From: Chromera velia | Lineage: Eukaryota > Sar > Chromeraceae | DNA length: 29,719 bases | Assembly (NCBI GenBank): GCA_018398765.1 | Contig: JAHBMJ010005744.1 | Location: 5,904 to 35,622, forward strand | Direction of reading: 5' to 3' | Part shown: piece after piece, positions 1 through 9,574 of the stretch | Numbering within the stretch: the stretch's first letter is position 1 | Layout: the number at the start of each line of letters is the position of its first letter | Notes under the pieces: generated by a model | Databases searched by the model: none | What the model saw: only the letters and a program-made list of their open reading frames with translations | What the model was told of the DNA's origin: nothing | Translations under genes and position numbers: made by a program

Positions 1-633
1 CCCCCCTCCCCGACCCATTCCACAGGCGGGTGTTGCAGCTCGGGATTCACAGGATGAACCGAGGGATCGAGGGGTGTGAAGCATCTCGCGGCCACTCGAT
101 TCATGAACGCGAGAAGCGGACCTTCGACTGCATCCCAATTTTCTGCCTGCACACTCTGCTGCAAAGGGAGCTGAAACTGCCCCCTTGCTGCTTCCCCCAA
201 CTCCGAAAGAATCCGACTCCAAACCCACGAGGCAGCAGACCACTGCTGGTTGAAGACGTTTTTCCATTCATCCGGTTGCTGCACGGAAAGAAAGAAACAG
301 AGGGCCGGGTTGATTCCGTTTTCACTTCGAGCCAGTAGAAAGGCGACGAGTGAGACGTTCTCGTTCTTCCTTCCACTTTTCTGCATTCGTTATGTGGCGA
401 GTGAAGGGAAAACTGGGGGGGAGATCGCAAAGCAGGCAAGAGCCAGACTCTCTCGTCACAACAACGGACGTTTCCATCCCCGTGACCACCCCCTACCTTT
501 CTTCCTTCTTTCTTTCTTTCCTTCCTTCCTTTCCTTCTTCCTTCCTGGACTGACAGACTGGCTAACCGAATAGTGATTGAATGAATGAATGAATGACAGA
601 CAATGTGCTCTTTCTTTTTCTTTCCTTTTCCTC

Positions 634-668
<35 letters not shown>

Positions 669-1904
669 GAAGACACTGACTGACTGACTTACTGACCATA
701 TGTTTGTAGACAGCGAGAACCCATCTGAGTTTGCTCCCCGACGCCATCGTTGGCGCCCTCCCCCCCCCACCAGCAATTTGGATTGTGTCGTCGAGAAGAA
801 AAATGTGATACCGATCTGCATCCCCATACATCTTCTCAGGGTGGTTGTACCCCTCTTTCATCTGAACTTTCGGTCTCCCCCTCCCCCTCGTGAACGTCTG
901 AGACGCCTGAGAACACAGACCGGAGGTCCCTGGGGTACCCGGCTCGCTACTCGCAGATGCGGAAGAAGCGGCACCGAGCGTACTAGAGGGCATGCCCCCC
1001 TCATCGCCGAGGGGGTTTCTTGGCGGTCCAAACTCCGAGAAGGCTTGATGGTCTCCGTCGGTGTTGTCATAATTGGAATTGTTGCAGCTGGTCATGGTGA
1101 GGAAGCCCTCGGTTCTCTCGACGTGCTCGGCACACTCTGGATCCTCCACAAACTCGTACACGAACTCACCCTGCCTGTTGAGTCCCCTGAAGACCCAGAC
1201 CTTGACCTTCCCGTGCCACTTCTTCTGGGACTTTTCCCCATAACTGCTTGCATAGCAACTGCACGAACTTCAAGGGAGGAAGAGAGTGGGTCGACTCACA
1301 CCTTGCTGTTCACACTGCACGAACTTCAAGGGAGGAAGAGAGTGGGTCGACTCACACCTTGCTGTTCACACCAGCGACTATTGAAAGAACGGCAACAGTG
1401 TTCTAGCTAGTTCACTACTAAACCACTTTCACAGTCACATGAAAGGAAGGGGTTTAAAAATACGAACATGCGGCACAGCAGCACAATAATGCCAGAGAGC
1501 ACGTACTTGAGTGTCGTGTCGGATGACTACTTGTCTCAAGGTTCTTAATTTCCGACTGACACGTGTCGGGGGCAGAGCACAAAAGACTGCCTCGGTTGCT
1601 GCGGTTTGTGTGGTTCATCGTAGGCAGAGGGAAAGATTGCCGGCAGTTTGATCACCGTGGCGGTGTCCTTGAACTTTTTGTTTTTCATGAAAATCTGGCG
1701 CCCCTCCTTCTGGCCCACTCGCGACTGATCCACCCACTCAAATTTGCCAAAGATACCCCCATTCAGCACTGTCGACACTTCTACATGATGTTCATGGTCA
1801 CTGGAGCTCGCTATAAAGGCCTCTTCTGCAAAGGCACTAAGAATCGCCGTGTGAGCTCCGAGACACTCTGGCATGAATTTTAACGTCGTCCGCTTGCTGC
1901 TCAT
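1..1904 (-). CDS. Unidentified multi-exon gene, 3' end off the window
   Basis: I do not recognise this protein. Three open blocks line up on the minus strand. The first block starts at ATG 1904 (MSSKRTTLKFMPEC) and runs to about 1565; it is mixed and well structured, with VLNGGIFGKFEWVDQSR and KLPAIFPSAYDEPHK. The second, 1258 down to 697, holds KKWHGKVKVWVFRGLNRQG, then YEFVEDPECAEHVER, a Ser/Gly/Pro-rich linker, an AT-hook-like RGRGRPK, and GYNHPEKMYGDADRYHIFL. The third, 278 down to 1, starts QPDEWKNVFNQQWSAASWVW and stays open to the window edge; it has no start codon. A donor GTCAGT at 696-691 and an acceptor CAG at 281-279 join blocks two and three in phase 0. A stronger GTAAGT donor at 692 would give a stop after joining. 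The junction of blocks one and two is unresolved, because block two needs a phase-2 donor and none is convincing. The AT-hook suggests a DNA-associated protein, but that is inference. Confidence 0.5.
487..690. repeat. Cluster of tetranucleotide microsatellites in an intron
   Basis: Several simple tracts lie one after another: a TTCC/TTTC tract at about 487-545, GAAT repeats at 576-597, about nine GACA units at 634-669 and TGAC repeats at 675-690. They fall in the intron between the last two exons of the leftmost gene. Read on the minus strand they give open but meaningless repetitive peptides (LSVCLSVCLS), which is why long antisense frames here should not be taken as coding. Confidence 0.9.
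1259..1370. repeat. Exact 56-bp tandem duplication (2 copies) carrying splice-site-like sequences
   Basis: Positions 1259-1314 and 1315-1370 are identical. On the minus strand each copy reads as 13 nt ending in CAAG, then GTGTGAGT (donor-like), a pyrimidine-rich stretch and CGTGCAG (acceptor). Each copy therefore contains a complete potential 43-nt intron plus 13 nt of flank. The lower copy supplies the acceptor of the exon that begins at 1258. Confidence 0.95.
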
Positions 1905-1952
1905 GTTTGCGTTGGGGTACTCTGACACACTGCAGAATGCTTACGTCCTTTG

Positions 1953-1973
1953 CCGTCTCCTTGAAGGAGACGG
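1953..1973. repeat. Perfect palindrome with 10-bp arms
   Basis: CCGTCTCCTT at 1953-1962 and its exact reverse complement AAGGAGACGG at 1964-1973 are separated by a single G. The palindrome sits about 50 bp upstream of the presumed ATG (1904) of the minus-strand gene, so it could be a symmetrical protein-binding site or form a hairpin in a 5' leader. No function is shown. Confidence 0.8.
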
Positions 1974-4900
1974 TGGAAGTCAGAAACCAGGAAGGTGGGA
2001 ATGCAACGCAATCTAGCGGGGGCATTCACACTATGACCGACACTTCGACACCTGAGAGTTTCATGGGCCCTTTTCACACTGCGCCGTGGAAGAGAGTGTC
2101 TGCATGTGTAGGCGTGTGTCACGCTGGTTCGGTGCATGAGCACGTACCAACGTTGCATGGTCATGCCATGTCATGCCGTTTAAATTCCTTCGGCTCGGTA
2201 CCGAGTCACCGAAATTCTGTTGATTCTGAAAGCGCCCCCTCAGCTATACCTTTCCGGGGCCGGCAACGGGGGGCGCGGAAACCTGCGAGCGGCCCGGGAA
2301 GTGCGAGCGGCCCGGGAAGGCGAAGAAAACGCGGGAACCCGGTCGGACCATGCGCATGACCCTAGCTCACGCACCCTTTCTTGTATGAATACGGATTGCT
2401 AGATCCTGCGAAAAACACTGTGCTCACTGCCCTGCAATCGAAGGTAGAGGGGTGATCGACGATGCAGTGCATCGATTGTCTGAGTGTGTGCGGATAGAGC
2501 AGTTTCGCTCTAGACTTCAATTAATATTAATTAACAACTAGTAGGTATCAACCTAGGGTATCAACAGCTAGCAGAGAGAGTTAAAATTAAAGAGAACATG
2601 AATTGACTAGGGAATTGACGAAAAAGTCTTTAAAGCTAGCTATAAAGCAAGATGAACCACTGCAGCTCAGGAAAGAGATCGGAAGAGGTATTGAGGAAGA
2701 AGAGACGTATAATAATGAGAGAGCTCGTTTTTTTTATTTTAGACTGCGAGCCCTAGCACGAACCATTAATTGAAAAAAAACGACTGTACTGATAGTACAA
2801 CCCCAGATATGAACTATTCTAAAGATGGTACAATGGAGAGCAAGGAGACTGAGCAGATGTCAGGGCGCGATCTAAAAAAGAATTCTGGGGGGAAATTTAA
2901 ACCGAATAAGAACATGCCTAGGAATGCGCCTTGTTATGATTTTAAAAAAATTTGCACTTCTGGCAGTTGGGTCAAAGAACGTGAATAGTAATTAACTGCA
3001 ATACAACCTTACAGCTCTGAGGGTACTTGAGGGCGTTACAATAGGTCTGTACGGCTCTCACATCTCTTCAGTTCTTCTTACATACGTATAGATATAATAG
3101 CTAGTATAATAGAGGTCTCAGGCTATCACTAAGGAGATCTAAAAGGAAATTGTACAAACTTCTACCTATTGTGATCGATTATGAAATACGATGCTAGATA
3201 CAATGCTGGTGAAGTTCTATCCTCTTGGCTACCTCCGTGACATCCTGCGCGGTGGCTTGCATACCGGACTGATGGCGGCGGGAGTGGTGTTGAGTGACGC
3301 TCGGGTCATGCCCCTACACTCCCTTGGTACTATCCCTTAGCAACACCATGCGACACCCTTGACACCCCGCTTATACTACTGATTAAAGCTTATTTGAAAT
3401 TCAAATGAGTGCACACGTCATGCATGATTGTTCAGCTGGAACATCACTGCTATGCTATGCCTAGGCAACCAATACAAAAAAAAAAGAAAAATAAATGTCA
3501 AAATCTCATTTTTATTTTTTTTTTCTTTTTTTTGGAAAGCTGTGCATCTGCATGATGATGTCGCATGCCGTTGCCAGCAGCCTGTAGGCAATCGATCGAG
3601 TCTCCGGACCCCTCCACGCTACGTGCCGTGCATGCATGCAAACTGGCTGCAGGGTTGTGTGCATCCCCAGCCGGCAACTTCGCTCGAATTCAGTCATGCA
3701 AACGCCTGCAGACAGTGGTTTGTCTGACCTTGGGGCCTTTTTACTTCAAACACCAGCTTCGATCTAGTAGCCTATACTGCAAGCTGCTTAACACGCCAAG
3801 CCGTCTGCCTTACTACACACTGTTACTTGAACCTGCTTTCACATTCAAAAAGGTGGAAAAGCGTTTCAGCGGCCTCGGGTTTCATAAGGTCAAAAAAGAG
3901 GTCGGCATGCGATCAGGCTTCAGATTTCTAATTCAGAACTGTTCGAAAGTCCCATCTATAAGCTCCTGTGTTTTTCCACCTACTAATAGCTGTATTTCAG
4001 AAGCTTTATCTCCTCTTTTTGAGCCGTCTACAGTTTACAATTATTGTTTCACTTTAAGGAATCACTTGAGCAGAATGTTTTTTTCTGGAGAGTTTGACAC
4101 TGCTATTCCTAGGTCCGTCACAGAAGGTACACGAGAGTCGACACTCATCGAGGTGACTCAAGCCTCAGGTGAGCGTTCAACGCCGTTCACCACAATGCTC
4201 CGTCCTTCCTGTCCAGCCACCTTATGACGTCCAAACAGAAGGTAAAGCGAGGATAAGAACGCTGGGGAAGATCTAGAGAAGGAACATGAGCAACACTAAC
4301 TCAAGCAACACCTTACAGGTTCACGTATAACACGTAAGCAAGGTCTCAATCCTACTTTGACTCTAAGAGGTTCTATCGAGCTTTGTCTTCAAACTTCTTC
4401 CAACTCTACCAGACTCCACATGAATCCAACTCTACAGGTTCAATTAGAGATTCAATGACTTCGGCTGACTTCAACTCGAACCTGCCGATGGCTGCCGTAA
4501 GATATTACTCAGACACTGGCAACATGTTGCTAAAGAGACTAAATATAGACTTGCATGCATGCGCAGAGCTTCGAGTGCGACACGTACAGGCAGACTGCGT
4601 ATACACACGGCGGCGGAGCATGGCGTTGGCACGCGGGCTCATTTAGATACAGCACATGCGAGGGTCCAAATTAAGGGTGGCGCCACAGGGTAGGACTCCA
4701 CACAATACATTTATATTTCCTTATATATTTTTTATGTGATATAAACAATAAAACTTTACAACATTAATATAATTTTGTTATGATCCTCCGAGTCCACACC
4801 GAACAGTATCGAACAGCTCTTTTTGTTTTAGAGACATACAAAAGCCACAGACATACACTTGAGCCAACCGCCACTGCCGGCCAGTCCCTCTCAATCCAGA

Positions 4901-5069
4901 AAGAAATCCTTGAAAGCTTTTCAAACATTGACAAAAGGCAAGCCACTTCCTTCACGCCGTTTTCTTCTAGGTTCTCCCTGAAGCGCACACAACGACTGCA
5001 AACACTCGAATGACTTGACCGGCATCCTCCTACAGTCAAGGTAATCATGCAATCCACTGCACACACCAA
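1974..5069. other. Gene-poor, AT-richer spacer
   Basis: I find no gene I can defend here. The left part (about 2200-2350) is GC-rich and includes an exact 18-bp tandem pair at 2284-2319 built on GCGAGCGGCCCGGGAA. From about 2400 to 4780 the sequence is AT-rich with A and T runs (for example around 3476-3535). A 220-codon open frame at 3565-4227 on the plus strand shows no recognisable domain and has unremarkable composition; an ORF of that length could arise by chance in a window this size. TGCATGC words occur near 3630 and 4553. An AATAAA lies at 4747-4752 on the plus strand, with no upstream gene to serve. Confidence 0.6.
2284..2319. repeat. 18-bp tandem repeat, two exact copies
   Basis: TGCGAGCGGCCCGGGAAG occurs at 2284-2301 and again at 2302-2319. 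It is much more GC-rich than the sequence on its right and lies about 380 bp upstream of the leftmost minus-strand gene, so it may belong to that gene's promoter region. Confidence 0.85.
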
Positions 5070-7742
5070 TCATCCTTCCCCGCTCCCAGCAGGCTTCTTG
5101 TTCTTCTTTTTTTTATTCTTCTTTCCCAGTCGATCCTGCCTTCTGTATTCATGCTGGACAAATATATTCACGCTGGAAGGGAACCCGGCACCAGAAGCAG
5201 CAGCAGCTGCAGCAGCAGCAGGGGCACGTGAAGAAGGAGCATGGGAAGCGGAGCGTCCAGCCAGTGCAGCCCTCCCCATCTGGTTCTGTCTCCTGCTTGG
5301 GGGGGGTTGGGACCCTCCTCTGCCAGTGCCTCCTCGGCCGCCTCGTCGCTGACTGCCCCCCCTTCCCCCTCTCTGTGTGCCTCCCACCATCCCCTTCTTT
5401 CTCTCCTTGGCTTCCTGTTTTCTCCTCATCAGTTCTTCCCTTCTCCTCCTCCTACGTGCTGCCGGGGCCTCCAACCCAAACAAGTCGTCCGACAGCTCAG
5501 GGTCCAGGTCCTCCACACAAGTCACTCCCATGCCTTTGTTTGCCCTATTCAGCTCGTACTCCATATGCAAGAGTAGCTCGGGATTGATCTCTTCTTCAAC
5601 CTGAATTGAAGCAGAAGAGGTCACTCACGCGTACTGATGAAGAAACCGAAAAGGACGCCGATGACAAGATATGACGCACGCTTTCACAGAATTTGTTTGG
5701 CCGGCCGAAATTCCTGAACTTTACTTTACCGTTCTGGTCTTGCGACTCTGCCCTGCCCTTTCAGTCTGAGTTTGATTCTTTCGACATGCACGCACTAGCA
5801 AGGAAGCAAACGAAGGAGATCGGCTGATAGCGAAAATGATTGTCCGTGTGAAGGCACACGAAGGAGCAACCGGCACGATGCAGGCCTTGGGCACTTGGCC
5901 AACTGCCCTTGTGTCGCTTTTTTTTTGGTGCAATTTACTGGCATATGGTATTTTTCCTTTCCCCCTCTCTTTATTTCCACGCACAGAACAAATAAAGAGA
6001 GAGAGAGAAAGAGAGAGAAAGAGAGAGAAAGAAAGAAGGAAATGAAAAGAAAGGCAGAAAGAAACCAAGAAAGACGAAGAAATGACACGGTCACTCAGAG
6101 AGGCAGACACACGAAAAGACACATATTTGACTTGATCTTTTCTCTTTTCTTCTCCCTTTTGCAAGTGACAATCACGCACACAGGAAAATTCATGCGGAAA
6201 CTGACAGTCAAGCAGAAATGCAGACCAACGCGGGAAGACACACACAAACAAAGGCAGGCATGCAGAGCTTCAGAGGAAGAAAGTTGGTCTGTCAGACACA
6301 CACACACACAAACACCTAGACAGACAGACTGTATGGTTTCTTTCCCTCTTCTTCTTCATGAACACAACAGACAAAAAGAAAGACAGAGAGACAGAGAGAC
6401 AGACACAAAAACAAGGGCAGAATGGCACGCAGGTGCACGGCAAGAAGAGGAAAGGACAACATGAACGGAAGCGCCGAAAAACTCGTGACGCCACTGCAGG
6501 GAGAGAGCCAAAGCCGATTCCAGCAGACCTGAACAGCCTCGGTTGTTGCACCTAGCTGACAAACTGCTGATCGATCGAGGCTTTCTCTCAGCAGAATGAA
6601 TCCCTTAAATGCCTTCTGGTGGACATGACGCTAAAGAAGCACACCTGCCTGACCTTATCAGCCTCCACCATGTCTTCCACGTACGTGTCTCTCCTTTTCT
6701 CCTGAACAATCTGCAGCCTCAACAAGAGAATCACGAAGAAAGTGTGCACGCATCCAGACAGCAATGCTGCAGTTTACTCACGTTCACATAATATGACATT
6801 GATTCACAGACTTCTCGACCAGCAAGTCTCCCGAGGCAGGTAGAAGCAGTGCCGCAGGCCCCGACAGACTCGAGCACAGACCAGCACATCAGTACACAAA
6901 GAGTGCAACGGTGAACGTCTCAAGAAACACAAAACAACACAGCAGGGGACGGGGGGGGGAAGGGAGGAAGCAAAAACGATCTGCCCATCAGTTCCTCTCA
7001 CACCCTCGAAGACCACCGGTCTCCCTCCACGAACATCCAATGCAAAGCCCTGTCTCTCAGCTTTTTCCTCTCTCCCTCCCTCCTGTTCTTTCTCTCTCTG
7101 TCCCACCCAGCCGCCCCCCCCTCTTCTTTCTCTGTGTGTCCCTATGTGCTTCAGAGCCTGTCTCTCCCCTCCCCTCCTCTCCTCCCTCTCTCTTCTCTGT
7201 CTGACCTCATCAATCATCTCCTCCACTCGCTTCACGTCCCCCGGGTCCATCGGGTACTTGCGGAAGCGTCGCTGCCGAATGCGATGGGTGCCCGGAGTGA
7301 TTCCAGAAATGCACTGAAAGTTTGCGTCCTTGAGCAACTGCGCCGTCCTGGGATCCTCGGGTCCTCCCCCAGCCATCAGGTGGCGCACAGCAGCTGCAGT
7401 CCCTCCATCGACATGTCGATAAGGAAACTCGTCCTTCTCATACACCCAGAGCACTTGATTGATGTCCCCAGACTTGGCGAAGGTATCATCGTCATGCGTC
7501 TTCCACGTCTCCACATGGCATGGGAGATCAAGAAGAATCCCCTGAAGCTCTTCGCCGTCGAACTCTACGTGAAATCCTCTTTCCTGTAAATTCGGCGTGT
7601 GCTCGATTTTCAAGTTCAGTGAGGCCTCGTTTTCTGCAGCGCTGTACCTGTCGCGCAGCTTCTCTGCAAATTTTTCGGGCAGTCGAAGCACGGCCTGGAT
7701 GTCGAGTTCGTAAAAGTCGGGCCTCACAAGCCTTCCTGCCAT
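5070..7742 (-). CDS. TAF7: TAF7, TFIID subunit (TAFII55 family), three exons
   Basis: TAF7 is a subunit of the general transcription factor TFIID; in animals it binds TAF1 and restrains its acetyltransferase. Exon 1 is 7742-7206, exon 2 6710-6654 (57 nt) and exon 3 5600-5070; all junctions are phase 0 with GT-AG borders, giving 374 residues. Family hallmarks lie in exon 1: an N-terminal LRLPEKFAEKLRD (about 19-31), LLDLPCHVETWKT (70-82), then DDTFAKSGDINQVLWV, a DEFPYR segment, and GITPGTHRIRQRRFRKYP (147-164), which matches the GI(T)xP...RRFRK box of the TAFII55 N-terminal domain. Exon 2 encodes the short charged segment IVQEKRRDTYVEDMVEADK. Exon 3 begins VEEEINPELLLHMEYEL, continues with a coiled-coil-like basic stretch (RRRRRREELMRRKQEAKERK), a Gly/Arg-rich RGG-like tract and poly-Ala, and ends in a Lys-rich tail (KKNKKKKNKKP). 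The fold domain is convincing; the low-complexity tail is lineage-specific. It is divergent from HIRA, 863 bp away. Confidence 0.9.
5991..6077. repeat. Purine-rich GA/GAAA tract in a TAF7 intron
   Basis: An imperfect run of GA and GAAA units on the plus strand, hence a long pyrimidine tract in the TAF7 transcript (intron between exons 2 and 3). A shorter CA repeat follows at about 6294-6312. Confidence 0.85.
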
Positions 7743-8605
7743 ACTGAACTTCTTTCTCCGTGGGCGTGGTCAGCGAAGCGGAAAAACGGTACAAAGCCCC
7801 AATGCCAGAGGGCGGAAGCGAAAGAACAAAGGGCCAAAAGAACGATTGTTAGGCGACCGTCTACACGGAAGAGACGGACTCAGGGGTGCTGTCGATTTTC
7901 TTCAGGCTACGGCAAACTCGACGGCGCTCGTTGAATGCACGGGCTAAAGAAGCAGCGTCGGGGAACATGCACAAACCGAGATGCCCCGACCTCGTGTCCA
8001 ATGCTACTACTTGAAGTCACTCGATCATCTAGCTGTGTGATGATGCGTGATGTTGTGTGGCAGTGTGCATGTCACATCGATCGAAAATAGTGGCGGAAGG
8101 TGCATGGCGGATGGTGGCGGCGGGTCCGGTGCGCGGCGCCGGGGCGCGGCGCCATGCATATACGCATGGCGGCATATGGCGGCGGCGCCCATGCGGCGCC
8201 CATGCAGTCTGCATGCGGCCCAATGCGGCCCAATGCGGCCCATGAAGAGACGGCGACGCGGACGCGGTGACACAGTTTTTGGCAATCAACTCTTGGCACT
8301 TCGAGTCGAACGCCATGGGCCGGACGGACTGACCAGATCTCGCACTGTTTTGATGAGCCGAGTGTCTAGATTAGCGTCCGTGATTTGTCTGGTGAAAATT
8401 TTTCGCTTTCCTCCCCAGTTGGCGTTTTTTTCTTGGCAACATCTTGCTGAGAAAAGAAGATTGCTGGGGTGTCGTTTGTTGCCATCGTATCATGTATCGA
8501 TAATGCATTCCGTCCATAGCCGTTGAGCAACTCTGCGCTCTCGGGTAAGCAGTCGGCGTTCCGCGAGCTTTGTGGGACTCGATCAATTGGCGTGCAGCAG
8601 TCAAG
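7743..8605. promoter_or_regulatory. Shared spacer between divergent TAF7 and HIRA (candidate bidirectional promoter)
   Basis: The two start codons, ATG 7742 (minus strand) and ATG 8606 (plus strand), are 863 bp apart and no credible gene lies between them, so both start regions must be here or in unseen leader exons. A GC-rich island at about 8085-8270 interrupts more balanced sequence. It contains GCGGCGCC blocks, several ATGC/TGCATGC words and a 10-bp tandem repeat that creates CCAAT boxes. No TATA box stands out. Which elements drive which gene is inference. Confidence 0.6.
8213..8242. repeat. Three exact tandem copies of ATGCGGCCCA
   Basis: The 10-bp unit is repeated head to tail at 8213-8222, 8223-8232 and 8233-8242. 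The junctions create two GGCCCAATGCGG contexts, that is, CCAAT-box-like sequences one helical turn apart. Just upstream, an 11-bp GCGGCGCCCAT-like unit is also doubled (about 8182-8203). The array lies roughly midway in the TAF7-HIRA spacer. Confidence 0.85.
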
Positions 8606-9536
8606 ATGCCTATTTGCGAGAAGCTTGCTTCTGTCAGCCATGAACCTGAGGTGGCACGAAAAGGTTCAAAAGACAATACGCAGTATGCATCGTCTGCCCT
8701 CATGTCTGTCGATTTCCAGCCCTTTGCCGGTCGCCTAGCAACTGCCGGTAAGAATATTCGCATATGGGCTTTCAATCCGAAGGCGTTTTTGCTACCCTGT
8801 GGGACTCTGAGGCTCGGTGCTTCTCCGTCTCCCTCTGTCGGTCTGCACCATCGCAACAGGCGAAGGGGGAAACACGAAAAACTCTCGGCCTTCGACGTTC
8901 TTTGTGTGGCCCATCTGACAGGACACGAACCAGCGGAAGTGACAGTCGTCCGGTGGTCCCCTGACGGTCAGGCAGATCGCAATCGGAGGAGGAAGGAGAT
9001 GGGGGGGGACATGGAAGGGAACATAAAATGGGTCCTGATTCTGCGTATTTGCGCCGTCTCCCGCCCCGCCCCCCTCCATTCGTTTCTTTTCTCCTTTCTA
9101 CAACTCTTCTATCTGTTTTTCTTTTGTCCGAAGGTATTCTTTGTCATTGTCGCCGTCTGCTCGCTAACTTTTGAATCCCTTTGCTTCTTCATAAGTGCTT
9201 TCCTTTCGAAGTTGTGTTAGAAATTAGAATGTGTGGTGTCTTTGCTCTCCTCTCCTTTCGCTCTGTGATTCTTGTGCAGACAGTTCAAATTCTGTACAAT
9301 TTCTGCCTGTGCCTGTGCAGGCACACTGCTGGCGTCTGGAGACACCCGCGGCAATGTGATCGTGTGGTATCAAGACAAGAGGAGGCAGATCGTCCACTCC
9401 GAGAAGCGATTCGAATCCGGAAAACATGACCTGGAGAGGTGGAAACAGAAAACTCCGTTCAACCAACTACACCGAAACGGTGCGTGCGTGTATACGTGTG
9501 CGTGTACGTGTGCATGTGTCTGTGTGTCTGTGTGTC

Positions 9537-9574
<38 letters not shown>

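Noticed and set aside
2770-2988. 72-codon Lys/Asn/Ser-rich frame in AT-rich DNA
   Set aside because: No ATG at its start, short, and its composition follows the local base content.
3930-3970. TGTTCGAAAGTCC resembling a tRNA B box
   Set aside because: No A box, acceptor stem or cloverleaf fits around it. I saw no convincing tRNA or rRNA in the window.
3565-4227. 220-codon plus-strand frame in the left spacer
   Set aside because: No recognisable domain, no partner exons and a composition like translated non-coding DNA; it is not long enough to exclude chance.
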